From: a bacterium
GTDB taxonomy: Bacteria > Ratteibacteria > UBA8468 > B48-G9 > DTJG01
Assembly (NCBI GenBank): GCA_026418655.1
Contig: JAOAAW010000015.1
Location: forward strand, 1-9,227
Length of the DNA stretch: 9,227 bases
Reading direction: 5' to 3'
The notes beneath the pieces are model-generated. The model saw only the letters and a list, made by a program, of their open reading frames with translations. It did no database searches and was not told where the DNA came from. Shown here in pieces: positions 1 through 7,411 of this stretch. Position numbers and translations under genes: made by a program. Each line of letters begins with the position of its first letter. Within the stretch, counting starts at the first letter, position 1.

Positions 1-3000
1 GTTTTATTATTACGGGTAATCCTATTGCCATCCTCAAACATAATATCACATCTGAAATATCAATCATTCCATCTCCATTTATATCGCCCTTCACAAATGC
101 TGGATAGACTTTCAGGACGCAGAAATTGTTATCCTCACTGAATTCTCTTACAGTATTGGTTGTGTCTACTATCAGGTACAACTCATAATCTGAAACATTC
201 CCCGAATTCCACAAAAAATTAATCTGCAAAATTTCATTGGGTTCAAGATTATCTACTGTTCTCTCATGGATAATGGTCCCATTCAGTCCATCCTTTCTAA
301 TCTGCAACACAAAATTGCCTGTTGAAAGCACTCCAATATTCTGAATTATTGCTGAAATAGAAGTAAGATTTTCTGAAACAATTGTTCTTCCGATATAGGT
401 TGCTTCAATATCAGGAAAAACACATTCAATTACAGCAGTATTGTTTGATTTATTCTCTTTTGGAAGAGTTCCATCAGGGTCAATTACAGCATATATACTG
501 ATTGGTTCTGTTACTTCCGGAACTTCCCATTCCATTGAAACTAAAGTTTTTTCTCCTGGCGCAAGATATGATGCAATGGTTGTACTTCCTATCAGTGTCC
601 CACCATTTTGAGGATCCCCGGTATAAAAACATACTGGAATATTTTTTAAAACTGTGTTCCCGGTATTTTCAAGTGTAATATAAATTTCCGCAGTACTTCC
701 ACAAGAAGGATTAAACGGTGTAATGTAGAAACTATCTGTTTCAAATGAAATATCATCTGTAAGCGTATGCATAAAAAATGCCAGATCCGTTGTTCCTGTT
801 TTTACCGTGGGCATGCTAACATTCTTTCCACAAGCCAGTTCAAATTTGTCCTGCAAGATTTCTATTTCAACCCTGTCATATATACTCACAAGTTTATCTT
901 CGCCATAAAATGTAACAACAGGAGAATGTTCTGTTTGGCTATCAGATGTTAACTGTTGAGGCTTTCCGAATTTTTTTGAAACAGGATCATAGAAAACCGC
1001 AAAAAGGTCAGAACTGAATCCAGATGGTTCTGTCCATACAAATGCAAGTTTTCCAGATGGACTTCTTGCAATCTTAAATCCTGAAATATTGCTGGAATAC
1101 TCATCTTCAAAGGTATAAAAAATACCGATGGTCCCAAAACTCAGATATCCATCCGTCAGATAAACCATATTGTTTTTCAGGAAATAGAGCTGTAAACTGT
1201 CGTTAGAAAAAAACACCCTGACATTTCCATCAGGAAGATTATCATCTGTCCTATCCCAGATACCGGTTTTTCGCCATCCACCAAAGGCCTGTCTATGCCA
1301 TTCAGTTGAAAATATATCCCTATCATTTATTGTTGATAAATCCTCATCCATATCAAAACAGAAATAAGCCACAGCAAAGAAATTGGTTGGACTGTATTTT
1401 CTGTTATAGACAAAATCATATCCAATAAGAGGCTTCTTGAAGTTAGGATAGTTATCAGTATTAATTACGACTTCGGGTGTTTCCCACGATGTACCATTCC
1501 ATATTGTTGAATATATTGTGTTGGGATTCTGCGTATTACCCGTTATATGATTACTCTGGTTTGAAATCCAGATAACCATCATACTGTTTTTGTCCGGACC
1601 ACTTATTTTTGGACTCCTATCAAGGTAGTCATTGTTTGTAATAGAATATGGAACAGACCAGGTGCCTGTTTGTGGATTATAAAAAGATACACAAATCTCA
1701 AGGTTCTGTTTCATTTGCTCAAAATCAGCATTGTCAGGCAATTGTATCTTCACATTTTCCCAGACAACAGCTGCCCAACCATCCTGAAAAACAATCAACT
1801 CAGGATGAAAATCAGCAGTTCCATCATCATAAACCGCTACGGGTGTAGACCACCGGGTACCATCAAAAGATGAAAAAACAAGTTTTGTTCTGTTCAAAGA
1901 ACTTCTTGCAGGATCATCATAAAGCCAGGCAGCATAAAGGTATTGACCTGCACAACCAATCGCTGGTTCAGAATGCGGAAAAACATTCTGCTGCAATGTT
2001 GTCACTTTTGTTTCAGAGCCAGATTTGATGGAATCTATGCCACCTTTGAAAATACCATAATCAGGTGACTTGATATAATCTCTTTTTGCTGGTTGGGGTG
2101 TTTCCACACTCAGGCAAGGAATCTGGCTTGAAACAATCTTCTTGTCAATAAGTGAGTATTCCCAGTGTAATGCCTCATTTTCCCATGTAAACAAAAGTGC
2201 ATAAACTGTAAAGCCAGCATTGAGATATATTGAAAGTTCATCAAGTGTTGGTTCTTCTGGAAATTGAAGACCAAGTTCAAGACCTCCACCAATCCAGCCC
2301 TCAACGGCAAGAATTTCGTCAACTCCTGCACCGAGAGAACCACGAACATATGGATTAATGGAAATCTTTCCATTCATGCCGATTGGTTCAAGTGATGTAA
2401 CACCGAGCAGTGCCTCTGCTTCAAGGGATACACTTGCTTTCGCATACATTGGAATAGGAACAGGTCCCACCATCACAACAAAGGGCCAGGATTTTTTAAG
2501 TTCTACCTTGCCATGCAATCCTGCATAGCCAGCCCAGTCCCAGTCATGTTCAGAAGGATAATATTGCCCATCAATATTTACTATTGGGTACAAACTGAAA
2601 GAGAGCCCGGCAATCTTTCCTGAATCTATCTTTTTTTCCTTTTGAAGCCCTTCAAATTCAAGTCCAATGCTTGCTTCTCCTGCACTTGAAACCTCAGCAG
2701 AAACAGTTGGAATGCACTTGAGCCAAACGGGTTTTCCTCCAAACAAAGGAATATCAGAAGGAATACCAGAACCATCAAGACCCTCATTAAAGAAATTCCA
2801 GTTTGCCCCTAATTTTGATTCATAGGAAAAATATGGGCCCTTATCAATGGGAGCCATTGTAAACACTGGAAGTGGTTTCATTACAACGAAGTCAGCCTCC
2901 TTTTCTTCTGAAAGCCCGCCTGTAGAAGTAATCGCCTGAACCTTTAATGTTCCACCAATACCAAAATCAGTTCCCATATTAAAGGTTTGCTTTGCAGACG

Positions 3001-4909
3001 AAGTACTTACTGATTGTTCTATTATCTTTCTGGGCGTGATGAATTTTACCTTCCCGGGTGTATGACCTGCCCAATCAATATTGATTGTGAATTCAACATC
3101 AAAATCAACTCCATCAAGATAAAAAACAGTTCCATCATATTTACTGGAAATATCTGTCACAATCGGCATGACAAAGTTTGATGGATAAATGATAATATTT
3201 TTGCTAACATTGCTTGATGCAGGTACTTCAACCGGTTTTATCACAGAAGAATACCCATCTTTGTTTACTTCTATATCATAAGAACCTGGTGCAATGGGAG
3301 AAAATACACATTGACCAGCATAATCAGTGATGATTATCTGACTTCCTACCTTAACCTGTGCACCCTCAAGAGCATTTCCATTTGAACCATCATAAACTGT
3401 TGTTATAAGAGCTGACTGCCCGTCTCCACCACCTGTACCAAAAAGTCCTATAATTGCCATCTTATCACCAAAGGGAATTCTGACAGAAGCACTTCTCTTG
3501 CCATTCAACAGAGGCATGAAACAAACTGTCAGGTAGAGTGTTTGCCCCTGCAATATACTTTCGCCTGAACAATTTTCTGTCAATGAAAATTCACCTGAAA
3601 TATTATCTCCACCAGAAATTGTAATGGCACCAAGGGTAAATGGGGTATTTGAAATATTTGTGATTGCAAATCTTTTATATGATTTTGCTCCAAGAATTAC
3701 ATTGCCAAAATTGTACACTGCTGGCTGACATTTGATGTAGGTATTGTACACACTGTTACCAGTGTTGTAATTGTCATGACGATATTTCGGAAAAGGACTA
3801 TTTTTCTGATAATCAGTATTTTCAACATAGATTGCGTAAAGATAGCCATCTGTGGTTCCGATATAAGCAGTGCCATCTTTTGCTATTGCAGGTGAAGAAC
3901 TCATTTGATGTCCAACATAATACTTCCACTTTTCACCCATGTTGCCAGAAGAAACAGCATAAAAATAATAAGTGTGATATGTTACCTGGTATGAGACACC
4001 AAAATAAATTGTTCCATCAGCACCTATGGCAGGGGTTGAAGTAACAGCACCCTGCGGCATAAACGATACGCCAGTGTTACTCCCTGCATTGAAACGGTAA
4101 ATAGCAGCATTGGCACAACCAATAAGAATCCTTCCATCTGCCAGAATTACTGGCTGATATGTCATTGAGGCGCGATCGATTCCCCAGAATTCATAGAGTA
4201 ATGTCCCGGTTGCAGCGTCTATTTCCCTTAAATAACCACGAGAATCACCGACATAAACCCTGCCATTGATACCAATTACAGGTATACCGAGAACAGCAGG
4301 GTCATCATAGGAATTTCCTGCTGCCCAGGGGTATTGTTGCTTCCATTTCAGAGTTCCATCAGGATTGATTGCATAAAGGGTTCTTGGTGTTGATGCTGAA
4401 ACATAAATACTTCCATCCATACCTATCACAGGAGGACTATTGAAGTTGTCAGTTGCTTCATATGTCCAGATAATATCACCATCAATGGAAAAACAATACA
4501 ATTTGTTTAGAATTACAGAAAATATAGTTCCATCAGAATTTGTAGCGATCTCACAGTCAAAAGCAACGACATCAGGCTTTGACCATCTGAGGTTACCATC
4601 AGGCCTTACAACATAAAGTGTTGAATCTGATCCAGCAACACAGATACTTCCATCTGCAAGAACCACAGGTGAAGAATGAAACACCACTCCAGTTGTGCTG
4701 AAACTCCAGATTATTGAACCATTGTCAGGATTTATTGCCTTAAGCCTTGTCCCACCGGCAGCATAAATTGTTCCATTTTTACCGATTGCAACAGATGGGA
4801 TATTTGTAGTCTCAGGCCTGATACTCCATTTGAGTGTTCCTGGTGTCCCACAAAAAGAGTTTGTACCAATAAAAAGTAAAACCAGCAGGGTTAAAAATAT
4901 CTTTTTCAT
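1..4909 (-). CDS. Giant secreted multidomain protein: PQQ-like beta-propeller, CARDB and dockerin (partial, C-terminus off window)
   Basis: An uninterrupted frame of 1636 codons starts at 4909 and is still open at the left edge. The start gives a clear signal peptide (MKK, a Leu-rich core, then NSFCG, about residues 1-21); no lipobox is seen because Phe precedes the Cys. Domains in order: eight PQQ/BamB-like blades (43-364) closed by a YRHDNYNTG motif; an ASH/choice-of-anchor-like beta domain (394-491); a carboxypeptidase-regulatory-like domain (499-576); unrecognised beta-rich sequence (about 580-970); a second propeller-like region with FDGTRW, TGTWSVP and NGTSWETP repeats (975-1345); two CARDB-like domains (1375-1600); and half a dockerin (from 1606). 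It has no recognisable catalytic motif, so I infer a binding, adhesive or scaffold role outside the cytoplasm. It lies 23 bp after the SGNH gene, probably as the last known member of that operon. No Shine-Dalgarno sequence precedes its ATG. Architecture is well supported; function is not. Confidence 0.9.
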   Translation of the reverse strand, partial: MKKIFLTLLVLLFIGTNSFCGTPGTLKWSIRPETTNIPSVAIGKNGTIYAAGGTRLKAINPDNGSIIWSFSTTGVVFHSSPVVLADGSICVAGSDSTLYVVRPDGNLRWSKPDVVAFDCEIATNSDGTIFSVILNKLYCFSIDGDIIWTYEATDNFNSPPVIGMDGSIYVSASTPRTLYAINPDGTLKWKQQYPWAAGNSYDDPAVLGIPVIGINGRVYVGDSRGYLREIDAATGTLLYEFWGIDRASMTYQPVILADGRILIGCANAAIYRFNAGSNTGVSFMPQGAVTSTPAIGADGTIYFGVSYQVTYHTYYFYAVSSGNMGEKWKYYVGHQMSSSPAIAKDGTAYIGTTDGYLYAIYVENTDYQKNSPFPKYRHDNYNTGNSVYNTYIKCQPAVYNFGNVILGAKSYKRFAITNISNTPFTLGAITISGGDNISGEFSLTENCSGESILQGQTLYLTVCFMPLLNGKRSASVRIPFGDKMAIIGLFGTGGGDGQSALITTVYDGSNGNALEGAQVKVGSQIIITDYAGQCVFSPIAPGSYDIEVNKDGYSSVIKPVEVPASSNVSKNIIIYPSNFVMPIVTDISSKYDGTVFYLDGVDFDVEFTINIDWAGHTPGKVKFITPRKIIEQSVSTSSAKQTFNMGTDFGIGGTLKVQAITSTGGLSEEKEADFVVMKPLPVFTMAPIDKGPYFSYESKLGANWNFFNEGLDGSGIPSDIPLFGGKPVWLKCIPTVSAEVSSAGEASIGLEFEGLQKEKKIDSGKIAGLSFSLYPIVNIDGQYYPSEHDWDWAGYAGLHGKVELKKSWPFVVMVGPVPIPMYAKASVSLEAEALLGVTSLEPIGMNGKISINPYVRGSLGAGVDEILAVEGWIGGGLELGLQFPEEPTLDELSIYLNAGFTVYALLFTWENEALHWEYSLIDKKIVSSQIPCLSVETPQPAKRDYIKSPDYGIFKGGIDSIKSGSETKVTTLQQNVFPHSEPAIGCAGQYLYAAWLYDDPARSSLNRTKLVFSSFDGTRWSTPVAVYDDGTADFHPELIVFQDGWAAVVWENVKIQLPDNADFEQMKQNLEICVSFYNPQTGTWSVPYSITNNDYLDRSPKISGPDKNSMMVIWISNQSNHITGNTQNPNTIYSTIWNGTSWETPEVVINTDNYPNFKKPLIGYDFVYNRKYSPTNFFAVAYFCFDMDEDLSTINDRDIFSTEWHRQAFGGWRKTGIWDRTDDNLPDGNVRVFFSNDSLQLYFLKNNMVYLTDGYLSFGTIGIFYTFEDEYSSNISGFKIARSPSGKLAFVWTEPSGFSSDLFAVFYDPVSKKFGKPQQLTSDSQTEHSPVVTFYGEDKLVSIYDRVEIEILQDKFELACGKNVSMPTVKTGTTDLAFFMHTLTDDISFETDSFYITPFNPSCGSTAEIYITLENTGNTVLKNIPVCFYTGDPQNGGTLIGSTTIASYLAPGEKTLVSMEWEVPEVTEPISIYAVIDPDGTLPKENKSNNTAVIECVFPDIEATYIGRTIVSENLTSISAIIQNIGVLSTGNFVLQIRKDGLNGTIIHERTVDNLEPNEILQINFLWNSGNVSDYELYLIVDTTNTVREFSEDNNFCVLKVYPAFVKGDINGDGMIDISDVILCLRMAIGLPVIIK
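2..94 (-). other. First half of a type I dockerin domain (cut by window edge)
   Basis: Residues 1606-1636 contain GDINGDGMIDISDVILCL followed by RMAIGL. This is one dockerin calcium-binding loop (Asp1609, Asn1611, Asp1613 and Asp1620 as ligand positions) with its following helix. A complete type I dockerin has two such F-hand units of about 22 residues, so the second should lie just beyond the left edge, close to the C-terminus. Dockerins of this kind in non-cellulosomal bacteria may bind cohesin-bearing surface proteins; the partner is not visible here. Confidence 0.85.
110..787 (-). other. Tandem CARDB-like domains near the C-terminus of the giant protein
   Basis: Residues about 1375-1495 and 1496-1600 are two copies of a CARDB-type beta-sandwich (cell-adhesion-related, found in bacterial exported proteins). 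Copy 1 has ITPFNPSCGSTAEIYITLEN then TGNTVL, a YLAPGEKTLVSMEWEVP strand pair and a closing YAVIDPDGTLPKENKSNNTA. Copy 2 has a shorter start, SAIIQNIGVLSTGNF, then LEPNEILQINFLWNSG and the same closing pattern, YLIVDTTNTVREFSEDNNF. The conserved 'D....v.E..e.NN' ending in both copies is the strongest support. Confidence 0.8.
875..1987 (-). other. Second propeller-like region (sialidase/BNR-like repeats) in the giant protein
   Basis: Residues about 975-1345 contain repeated short motifs of the form 'hydrophobic strand - x(D/N)G-T-x-W-x-x-P': SSFDGTRWSTPVAV near 1014, QTGTWSVPYSI near 1084, and IWNGTSWETPEVV near 1140. Each is followed by strands rich in 'hP.hhh......hhhhW', such as GWAAVVWE and NSMMVIWISN, and later KLAFVWTE. 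This resembles the BNR/sialidase-like or exo-alpha-sialidase-superfamily propellers of secreted proteins, without identifiable catalytic residues. Assignment is by pattern only. Confidence 0.5.
3182..3415 (-). other. Carboxypeptidase-regulatory-like domain in the giant protein
   Basis: Residues 499-576 contain TTVYDGSNGNALEGAQVKVG, then TDYAGQCVFSPIAPGSYDIEV and NKDGYSS. This is the usual order of a carboxypeptidase-regulatory-like (transthyretin-like) beta-sandwich: 'V.D..-...L.GA.V.-..TD..G...F..I.PG.Y...V...GY'. Such domains are common structural or binding modules of exported proteins. Confidence 0.75.
3437..3730 (-). other. ASH/choice-of-anchor-like beta-sandwich domain in the giant protein
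   Basis: Residues 394-491 begin CQPAVYNFGNVILG, continue with FAITNISNTPFTLGAITISG and end with FMPLLNGKRSASVRIPFGD and a glycine-rich linker. The order 'FGNV..G....-F.ITN.....L....I.G....-F......-FMP...G.....V.I' is that of choice-of-anchor D / ASH-like immunoglobulin-fold domains found in secreted bacterial proteins. It probably acts as a structural spacer between the propeller and the next domain. Confidence 0.65.
3818..4783 (-). repeat. Eight PQQ/BamB-like beta-propeller repeats within the giant protein
   Basis: Residues 43-364 hold eight copies of a unit of about 40 residues whose core reads (D/N)G-T/S-I-Y-V/A-G followed by L-Y-A-I-x-P-D-G-x-L-x-W. The cores begin near residues 43, 84, 124, 163, 213, 256, 296 and 343. 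The clearest copy is GMDGSIYVSASTPRTLYAI followed by PDGTLKW (163-189). This is the signature of the PQQ-like/BamB propeller family, and eight units fit one closed eight-bladed propeller. The motif YRHDNYNTG at residues 376-384, common at the ends of such propellers, follows. Copies 5-7 are the most diverged. The repeats are at protein level; the recurrent TTCCATC in the DNA is just the codons for Asp-Gly-Thr/Ser read in reverse. Confidence 0.85.
4847..4909 (-). other. Signal peptide of the giant secreted protein
   Basis: Residues 1-21 have a short Lys-rich N-region, a hydrophobic core (IFLTLLVLLFIG) and a small-residue end near SFCG. This fits Sec export with signal peptidase I cleavage around residues 19-22. 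The residues before Cys20 do not fit a lipobox (Asn-Ser-Phe-Cys), so a lipoprotein is unlikely. It is the only clear export signal in the window. Confidence 0.8.
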
Positions 4910-4932
4910 TCTAGAATTATTTTTACTTTTTT

Positions 4933-5865
4933 CTAATTTCCGGTCAAATATCCAGCCAAATTAACACCATAAATGAGATGACCTGTTTCATTTGGATGAA
5001 CCCCGTCAACAAAATAGAAACTATCATGTGGCACAAGCGAAAGTCCGTCAATGACATTACAGTTTATTTTCCTCGCCACATCTGCGATAATTTTTCTCAA
5101 ATCTCCAAGACTTCCTGCCTGTTTTATCTGATCTTCTCTGTCTGTCCATATAGGGGTAATTACAAAAATTTTTGATTTTGAAAAAATCTTTTTCAATTTT
5201 TCAAGATATGCAGACACTGAATCCTCTATATGCCGGGCTGAAAAATCCTTTGCCCAATCATTCACACCATAGGAAACAGTAATAATATCGGGTTGAAATG
5301 GAAAATTTTCATCAAGGGATTCAGGATCAAAAACAAATCCACCAACACCCTGATTGATATAGTCAGCATTGAGAATTTTAGCAACAACACAGGGATAGGT
5401 ACACACAGGACTCATACAATCCATTCCCTGGGTAATTGAATCACCTAAAAAAAGAATTCTGGTTCCAACTTTTTTAAGTGGTTGTCCCTGAGCACTGAAG
5501 GAAATCACTTCAACTTCTACACTGACAGGTAGATACAATCTTATTTCTCTTTCCTTTTCATCTGAAAACCGATAAAGATGAAGTTTCATCTGACTTATTT
5601 CAGAAGCAAGATTCATCAATCTGATGGACTTTACAATTTTTCCATCAACTTCAAGGTCAAGTCCCATGTAATTTCGTGCCCTACCCCTTAAAGCAAGTTC
5701 AATCTCTATACTTTTTGAAGTTGTCTTCATACCAATATAAACGCCTGATAAGCATCCCGTACGAATTTTTGTGGTCTCTCCATATTTTTCATAGGTACGA
5801 AGTTGCCTCTCAGTAAATCTTGAAATTGTCCCTGGAATTACTCCATTAAGAAACTGTGAATCCAT
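4933..5865 (-). CDS. SGNH/GDSL-family esterase with N-terminal beta-sandwich domain
   Basis: The 310-residue product carries all SGNH blocks: ILFLGDSITQG (nucleophile Ser143), NQGVGG (oxyanion Gly173), VSYGVND (Asn202) and FVDGVHPNETGH (Asp287 and His290 of the triad). Residues about 20-125 form a beta-rich N-terminal domain (GLDLEVDGKIV is its core) like that of SsfX3-type SGNH carbohydrate esterases, which suggests a deacylase for a sugar or glycoside. I chose the ATG at 5865 because AAGGAG sits six bases upstream; the frame stays open to an ATG at 5892 that has no such site and would overlap the sulfatase. There is no signal peptide, so the enzyme is probably cytoplasmic. It starts 17 bp after the sulfatase stop, so the two are almost certainly co-transcribed. 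The family is certain; the substrate is inferred. Confidence 0.93.
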   Translation of the reverse strand: MDSQFLNGVIPGTISRFTERQLRTYEKYGETTKIRTGCLSGVYIGMKTTSKSIEIELALRGRARNYMGLDLEVDGKIVKSIRLMNLASEISQMKLHLYRFSDEKEREIRLYLPVSVEVEVISFSAQGQPLKKVGTRILFLGDSITQGMDCMSPVCTYPCVVAKILNADYINQGVGGFVFDPESLDENFPFQPDIITVSYGVNDWAKDFSARHIEDSVSAYLEKLKKIFSKSKIFVITPIWTDREDQIKQAGSLGDLRKIIADVARKINCNVIDGLSLVPHDSFYFVDGVHPNETGHLIYGVNLAGYLTGN

Positions 5866-5871
5866 TGTTTG

Positions 5872-5877
5872 CTCCTT
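5872..5877 (-). promoter_or_regulatory. Ribosome binding site deciding the SGNH esterase start
   Basis: AAGGAG on the minus strand lies six bases before the ATG at 5865, inside the 17 bp gap after the sulfatase stop codon. It is the only strong Shine-Dalgarno sequence in the minus-strand gene set and favours this start over the ATG at 5892. Confidence 0.85.
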
Positions 5878-5882
5878 ATGTT

Positions 5883-7367
5883 CTAATACCATCTCCAGCC
5901 CATGCCTGAAACTGGTAGGTTCTTAAAACTTTCTCTATCAATATCTCTCTTCACAAAATCTTCACCATCAAGAACCTTTTCATCATTAAATTCCACTGCA
6001 CACCTTTTAAGCTGATTTCTCATAAACTTTAATGTTTCCTGATATTCTTTTTTATCGGCGAGATTATGAATTTCAGCAATATCATCAATCTGATTATAAA
6101 ATTCTTCAACTGCCCCTGCTTCAGTATAAATATACTTCCATTTCCCATCAGTTACCATCACACTTGCACCAATACCACCATCAGTGGTTGAATAAAAAAC
6201 ATCTCTCACTTTATATTCAGGATTTTGAAAAGTATCTATCAGACTGCCTCCATGAACCTTCTGACCAATCTCAACACCAGCATAATCTGCAAGTGTCGGC
6301 AAAATATCCTGCAATCCTACAAGAGAGTCGCTTATCCTTCCTTTTGCCACTCCTGGACCTGAAACAATAAATGGAATCCTGACAGAACCATTGAGATGGC
6401 TCACTTTGAACGCAGAACCAAAATCACCCAAAAGATCTCCATGGTCAGCAGTAAAAATTATCAGGGTGTTTTCGAATATTCCTGATTTCTCAAGATAATC
6501 AACAACCCTGCCGATCATTGCATCAAGAAAAGTAATACATCCATAATAATAACTCCTGATGACCTGCCACGCCTGCGGGCTGAGATGATTGAGTGCCTTG
6601 AAATAATAAATCATTTCAATCAAAGGGTTTTTTTCTCTCATCATCTCTCTGGTACCAAAAGGCATCGGTATTTGCCTCGGATCATAAAGATTATCATAGG
6701 GCCTTGGAGGATCATAGGGACTGTGCGGCTTTGGGGAACTCATAAAAACAAAAAATGGCTTGTCTGGAGTCTCTTTTCTGTGCGTTTCTATACTTTTGAT
6801 TGTACAATTAGCAATCCAGTGGTCCACATAATGTTCTGCTGGAAGTGGACTCGGGCATGGCCGCACATCATTATTTCCAACACCATGAGCGCGGCTGTAA
6901 CCATGCCACCCGACAGAAGAAAGATAATCAAAATAATCCTCAAGCCCTTTCATTTTTCCTTCAGGATCATACTCAGCGATGATTCTTCCGCTTTCATGAA
7001 GGTCAACTTGCTCAAAACCATGAACGAGTCGTGGTGTACCTGGTGGTGAATATGGTAAGAAATGTAGTTTACCACAGGCATAAGCACGATATCCTGCCTT
7101 TTTAAGAACTTCTGTCAACAAAGGCTGCCCATCCTTGATACGGCCACCATTACCCTTGATTCCTGTGCAAACCTGGGGGTAATTACCAGTCATTAAACTT
7201 GCTCTTGCAGGAACACATATAGGATCCGGTGAAAAGGCATTTCTGAACAAAATTCCGCTGCCGGCAAGTTTATCAAGATTGGGCGTTTTTATGACAGGAT
7301 TACCAGCACACCCCAAACAATCCCACCGCATCTGGTCTGCAAAAATTAAAAGGATATTTGGTTTCAT
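5883..7367 (-). CDS. Sulfatase (alkaline-phosphatase superfamily, S1 type), no signal peptide
   Basis: The 494-residue product has the full S1 sulfatase set: NILLIFADQMRWD (metal ligand Asp11), CVPARASLMTG with Cys51 of the CxPxR site that is converted to formylglycine, GYRAYACGKLHF (Lys100, His102), SPKPHSPYDPP (His215), and TADHGDLLGDFG (Asp308, His309) with Lys321 following. The length is normal for the family. It hydrolyses sulfate esters; from the neighbours I infer a carbohydrate-linked substrate, but a small aryl or choline-type sulfate cannot be excluded. It starts directly with MKPNILLIF, with no signal peptide, so it is probably cytoplasmic, and an activating enzyme (anSME or FGE) must be encoded elsewhere. 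It is first in a minus-strand operon with the SGNH esterase and the giant secreted protein. The start has no close Shine-Dalgarno sequence. Confidence 0.96.
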   Translation of the reverse strand: MKPNILLIFADQMRWDCLGCAGNPVIKTPNLDKLAGSGILFRNAFSPDPICVPARASLMTGNYPQVCTGIKGNGGRIKDGQPLLTEVLKKAGYRAYACGKLHFLPYSPPGTPRLVHGFEQVDLHESGRIIAEYDPEGKMKGLEDYFDYLSSVGWHGYSRAHGVGNNDVRPCPSPLPAEHYVDHWIANCTIKSIETHRKETPDKPFFVFMSSPKPHSPYDPPRPYDNLYDPRQIPMPFGTREMMREKNPLIEMIYYFKALNHLSPQAWQVIRSYYYGCITFLDAMIGRVVDYLEKSGIFENTLIIFTADHGDLLGDFGSAFKVSHLNGSVRIPFIVSGPGVAKGRISDSLVGLQDILPTLADYAGVEIGQKVHGGSLIDTFQNPEYKVRDVFYSTTDGGIGASVMVTDGKWKYIYTEAGAVEEFYNQIDDIAEIHNLADKKEYQETLKFMRNQLKRCAVEFNDEKVLDGEDFVKRDIDRESFKNLPVSGMGWRWY

Positions 7368-7376
7368 TTTTTTATT

Positions 7377-7404
7377 ATTCTAATCCTTTCACAGATTTTT
7401 TCAA
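7377..7404 (-). promoter_or_regulatory. Candidate promoter for the sulfatase operon
   Basis: On the minus strand TTGAAA (7404-7399) and TAGAAT (7382-7377) are separated by 16 bp, each one mismatch from the sigma-70 consensus. Transcription would begin around 7370, only a few bases before the ATG at 7367. That would make a nearly leaderless message and fits the absence of a ribosome binding site. The region is A+T-rich, so chance matches are likely. Confidence 0.4.
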
Positions 7405-7411
7405 AAATTTA

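Noticed and set aside
2110..2373. Open frame of 87 codons on the minus strand inside the giant gene
   Set aside because: It is out of frame with a continuous 1636-codon reading that has recognisable domains along its length.
3818..4783. Recurrent TTCCATC in the DNA, considered as a DNA repeat or CRISPR-like array
   Set aside because: Spacing is irregular and each copy is the reverse complement of Asp-Gly-Thr/Ser codons in the propeller repeats.
1..4909. Frameshift or pseudogene in the very long minus-strand gene
   Set aside because: The reading frame I followed continues without a stop from 4909 to the window edge and gives recognisable domains at both ends.
5866..5892. ATG at 5892 as the SGNH esterase start, overlapping the sulfatase stop
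   Set aside because: The ATG at 5865 has an AAGGAG site at ideal spacing, and the extra nine residues carry no family motif.
6585..7049. Open frame of 154 codons on the plus strand inside the sulfatase gene
   Set aside because: It is antisense to conserved sulfatase motifs, and its Trp/His-rich product looks like a reverse reading of that gene.
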